A stretch of 64,000 bases of DNA. Origin: Oscillospiraceae bacterium. GTDB lineage: Bacteria > Bacillota > Clostridia > Oscillospirales > Oscillospiraceae. The translations under genes were made by a program, and so were the position numbers. The notes under the pieces were generated by a model. That model was given only the letters and a program-made list of their open reading frames with translations, did not search any database and was not told where the DNA came from. The stretch lies in the NCBI GenBank assembly GCA_015067565.1, contig SVMF01000003.1, positions 1-64,000 of the forward strand, given 5' to 3'. Shown here piece after piece: positions 61,587-64,000 of the stretch; position 1 is the first letter of the stretch, and every line of letters begins with the position of its first letter.

Positions 61587-62115
61587 GTTACTGCCAAGCT
61601 CGGTTTTCAAGCCGCCCTCTCTCTTGACTCTCTCCAGGCACGCTGACGCGTATCGTTCCTCTGTGGTGATCGGTTTCGTGATGCGGAATTCTTGCCGCCT
61701 TTGCAAGAAAAAATTTATCAAACTTTATGAAAATAATTGACCAATTTCAATTTGTCGCTCCGGTTGTCCTCGATAAAAACGACCACAACGCTGTCACGAC
61801 GACGCGCAGCGTGCCTGGAGGGGTCATGGGGAGGGCGGCTCTGCTGCGGGGCAGGCAGTAACAAAACATGAAACGTTTGAATCGCCGCAGGCTCCGGTGC
61901 CTCCCCATGCCTGTTCTTTGGTACCTTTCTTGCAGGAGCAAGAAAGGTACGCCCCACGCAGTGGAGCAAACTTCCGACTTGTACAGTGGTAATTTTCTTA
62001 TAAAAACTGCCTGCGAGCGCGCCAAGAATGTCGCGCGCTACGATATGCGAAAGACGAGACTTCTTGCACACGGTCACGGCATGCCGTGACACTACAATGA
62101 CGTGAGCAACGCACC
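61587..62115. repeat. 530-bp tandem repeat, unit 2
   Basis: Near-identical copy of unit 1 at a 530-base offset (529 bases). It keeps the GTACCTTTCTTGC hairpin, and its palindrome reads GTCACGG-CATG-CCGTGAC at 62073-62090. Directly after it, 62115-62145 holds an inverted copy of the internal stretch ATAATTGACAAATTCCAATT found in unit 1 near 61202-61222. Confidence 0.85.
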
Positions 62116-62188
62116 GATAAATTGGAATTTGTCAATTATTTTTATTAGGTAATAGTATCAGAATGACATCGGTAAGGTTCCTTGACTG

Positions 62189-62224
62189 ATAAAGAAGCCT
62201 TCGCCGTTTGGCGAAGGCTTCTTT
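62189..62224. terminator. Terminator of the E2-like gene
   Basis: AGAAGCCTTCGCC pairs with GGCGAAGGCTTCT around GTTT, directly beyond the minus-strand stop. It could work in both directions. Confidence 0.78.
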
Positions 62225-62225
62225 A

Positions 62226-63680
62226 TCAATCGATATCCTCGATCACCTGCTCAGGCGGAAGGTCGAGCTGTTCGGGATGGCGCGTAAGCTTGTGGAACTG
62301 CTTGAGCACGGCAGCATAGTAGAAACCGTCGACCGTTCTCTCGTCGGTATTGAGTACCATGTCCACATAGCGTCTTGTGACCGCATTTCCCTCAGAATCA
62401 AGCTCGGTCTTGCGGTACTTGCGACCAAAGGCCAAGAACACGGGCAGATTGCCGAAATTATACAGATGATGCACGATCGGCGGAATGCCGAGTGAGCCCA
62501 TGGATGTGAAGATCACAGAGCCGTGGAACGGACTGAGCTCAGTCAGGAAGGTCGGCAGCTTGCCGAAATAGTCCAGAACCTTCAGCACCCACACCACAAA
62601 CTTCAGCACAAGGCCGGGAATGCTGGCCAAAAGACCTGCCAGCTTATCAAAGCTGCTGTCAAGGGGTGTGTTCTTCACTTCCTCGACGAGGGCATTGAGC
62701 TTGTAGTAGATATCCTCAGCCGTATCCGTACGGCTCAGGTGGAGCTTGATCATAGTCTCCGGCGCATCGACGGACATTTCCTTCTTGATCGCCATGACAA
62801 ATGAGATGTCATCGTCGCGCTGATGCACGCGCTGGCCGGAGAAGAAGCGGTTGAGGCCGGGATACTTGCTCACGCAGCGGACATAGGCGGCAAGCAGCAC
62901 ATGGGTAATGCCAAAATCCTTCAGGCCCTCGGCGCGTTTTTTGTGGATATAGCGTTCGATGGCGCTGATCTCGAGCTTGTCCTGAATGCTGTTGCAGGCA
63001 TCGTTTCGGTCAGGCATGATGTAGCCTGCGACCAGGTTCATCGGATCGATGGAGCGCAGGCGGCGGCCGTCCTTTCGATCACCCCAGGTGTTATGATACT
63101 TCCCGTCATTGAAGCGGTGCATGGCGAGACTTGCCACAAAGAGAGATCCGACAAACAGCACATTTGCCAGCTTTGCGTAGTGATCGGTCTCGGCCTTCAG
63201 ATAATCATAGGCCAGGATCGCCGTCGGCACGAGCAAGATCGCAGAGAGCAGATAGGTGCGGTGGAATTTTCCCGTCAAATACATACGGTAAATGACATAA
63301 ATCACCAAATATAGCAGCCAGCACACGACGACATAGCGCAGCGAGGCAAAGAGCTGATAGCCACCGGAAAGCGTGTCAGCCAGGGACGGCTGTGCGCTCA
63401 GACGCTCATACCAGTCCCATGCGACTGCGCCAAAATAAACACAGCCCCAAAACACAGGCTTGGTAGAGCGATAAAACTCCTTCGGACCGCGCAGCACAAC
63501 GATCAGCGCAAAACCGACAGCGCACCAGGTCGGAAGCACGGTCTGCAGCAGCACGGTGTGGCAGGAAGCCTCCGTCTTACAGGCGGCCAGCACAAACAGC
63601 ACCGCAGCAACAAGGCTCATCAGAGCGCTCAGCCAGCTCAACGGATTTTTACGGCTGACATAATAACGAATCTGTTTCAT
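62226..63680 (-). CDS. Membrane-fused 2-oxoacid dehydrogenase E2-like acyltransferase
   Basis: A 484-residue fusion. About residues 15-190 hold five or six membrane helices; residues ~195-484 have the CAT/E2 acyltransferase fold, with NDACNSIQDKLEISAIERYI, FGITHVLLAAYVRCVSKYP, VMAIKKEMSVDAPETMIKLHLSR, FTSMGSLGIPPIVHHLYNFGNLPVFLAFG and the final VDGFYYAAVLKQFHKL. In E2 enzymes the last motif reads DHRxxDG with a catalytic His; here it is DERTVDG, with Glu447 in place of the His. There is no lipoyl domain. Hence no role in a dehydrogenase complex is expected; membrane-linked acyl transfer or a non-catalytic role is possible. It starts nine bases after a UDP-GlcNAc 2-epimerase gene. Confidence 0.75.
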   Translation of the reverse strand: MKQIRYYVSRKNPLSWLSALMSLVAAVLFVLAACKTEASCHTVLLQTVLPTWCAVGFALIVVLRGPKEFYRSTKPVFWGCVYFGAVAWDWYERLSAQPSLADTLSGGYQLFASLRYVVVCWLLYLVIYVIYRMYLTGKFHRTYLLSAILLVPTAILAYDYLKAETDHYAKLANVLFVGSLFVASLAMHRFNDGKYHNTWGDRKDGRRLRSIDPMNLVAGYIMPDRNDACNSIQDKLEISAIERYIHKKRAEGLKDFGITHVLLAAYVRCVSKYPGLNRFFSGQRVHQRDDDISFVMAIKKEMSVDAPETMIKLHLSRTDTAEDIYYKLNALVEEVKNTPLDSSFDKLAGLLASIPGLVLKFVVWVLKVLDYFGKLPTFLTELSPFHGSVIFTSMGSLGIPPIVHHLYNFGNLPVFLAFGRKYRKTELDSEGNAVTRRYVDMVLNTDERTVDGFYYAAVLKQFHKLTRHPEQLDLPPEQVIEDID

Positions 63681-63689
63681 ACGGCCTCC

Positions 63690-64000
63690 TTACTTCTTTC
63701 TCCAGACCATCTTGTTGACGATACCGGTGTAGGACTGGATGAACTTCACGACCTTATCCGACACATTGCGGTCGGTGTAGTCAGGCGTCGGCACACCGAG
63801 GTCCCCATTGCGGTTCATCTCCACGGCAGTATCCACTGCCTGCAAAACCTGCTCGGTCGTGATGCCTGCCAGAACAAAGTTCCCCTTGTCCATGGCCTCG
63901 GGGCGCTCGGTGCTGGTTCGGATGCACACAGCAGGGATCGGCTTGCCGATGGAGAGGAAATAGCTCGACTCCTCAGGCAGCGTGCCGCTGTCGGAAACGA
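63690..64000 (-). CDS. wecB: UDP-N-acetylglucosamine 2-epimerase (non-hydrolysing), C-terminal part
   Basis: Partial gene running off the right edge; about 103 C-terminal residues are present. The visible frame reads VSDSGTLPEESSYF and IRTSTERPEAMDKGNFVLAG, the UDP-binding end of WecB/MnaA enzymes, which make UDP-ManNAc for wall polymers. The tail ends GIVNKMVWRKK. It is immediately upstream of the E2-like gene, suggesting both act in envelope carbohydrate metabolism. Confidence 0.85.
   Translation of the reverse strand, partial: VSDSGTLPEESSYFLSIGKPIPAVCIRTSTERPEAMDKGNFVLAGITTEQVLQAVDTAVEMNRNGDLGVPTPDYTDRNVSDKVVKFIQSYTGIVNKMVWRKK

Noticed and set aside
61189..62092. Two similar frames of about 120 codons in the tandem repeat (minus strand)
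   Set aside because: They exist only because the DNA is duplicated. They include long stem-loops, have no ribosome site, and the composition is not protein-like.
1..64000. CRISPR arrays, tRNA or rRNA genes, prophage
   Set aside because: No regularly spaced short direct repeats with unique spacers, no cloverleaf with a TTCGA-type T loop in the gaps, and no phage structural gene. The GH24 module at 58286 is part of an SLH wall protein, not a phage lysis cassette.

Overview
The window reads as a chromosomal segment of an anaerobic, low-to-moderate GC Firmicute, most likely a gut Clostridium-group organism of the Oscillospirales. The pointers are the glgC/glgD pair (GlgD is a Firmicute feature), a large Gram-positive SRP RNA with an Alu domain, a dgt-dnaG-rpoD operon, Gram-positive Shine-Dalgarno sites, an SLH-anchored wall enzyme, split chromate transporter genes and the ygeY-ygeW-carbamate kinase set. 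The assignment is inferred from gene content, not from a phylogenetic marker. I saw no tRNA, rRNA, CRISPR array or intact prophage.

Layout. 1-1450: end of a repeat element, a DUF1540 protein, rpe. 1460-10290: a minus-strand peptide ABC transporter (oppA-oppB-oppC-oppD-oppF) with an unusually enlarged OppC, flanked by two small membrane proteins. 10586-22266: one long glycogen operon, glgB-glgC-glgD-glgA-glgP-GH13 amylase-pepF, reading leftwards. 22665-24256: mgtE behind a long structured leader with a possible leader peptide. 24321-29057: SRP RNA, acpP, and dgt-dnaG-rpoD followed by a tiny protein that is a free-standing copy of sigma region 4. 29085-32720: a transposase relic, yigZ, hflX, rpmE, tmcAL. 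32840-37332: ackA, pepT, an Xre regulator, thrC and a membrane protein. 37397-43536: two divergent units, a YheO-type regulator plus a PLP enzyme facing ygeY-ygeW-carbamate kinase. 43593-49140: membrane proteins, a 46-residue peptide gene, a ferritin-like protein, a DUF2079 protein and a Na/phosphate transporter. 49347-53180: trmL-pgk-tpiA and a two-gene chromate transporter. 53228-58000: adenine deaminase, queH, a three-gene cluster of small proteins, a phosphoesterase and coaX. 58286-60517: a secreted lysozyme with SLH domains. 60552-62115: a repeat island with a 530-bp tandem duplication. 62226-64000: a membrane-fused E2-like acyltransferase and the end of a UDP-GlcNAc 2-epimerase.

Physiology. 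The cell imports peptides and cleaves them (Opp, PepF, PepT), stores and mobilises glycogen, runs lower glycolysis (TpiA, Pgk) and makes ATP from acyl phosphates and carbamoyl phosphate (AckA, carbamate kinase). Adenine deaminase and the ygeY-ygeW cluster fit purine or ureide nitrogen use, but that link is inferred.

Intergenic DNA is rich in short repeats: three copies of a ~230-260 bp element beside intrinsic terminators, several self-complementary palindromes centred on CATG with different arms, and a broken REP-associated transposase.
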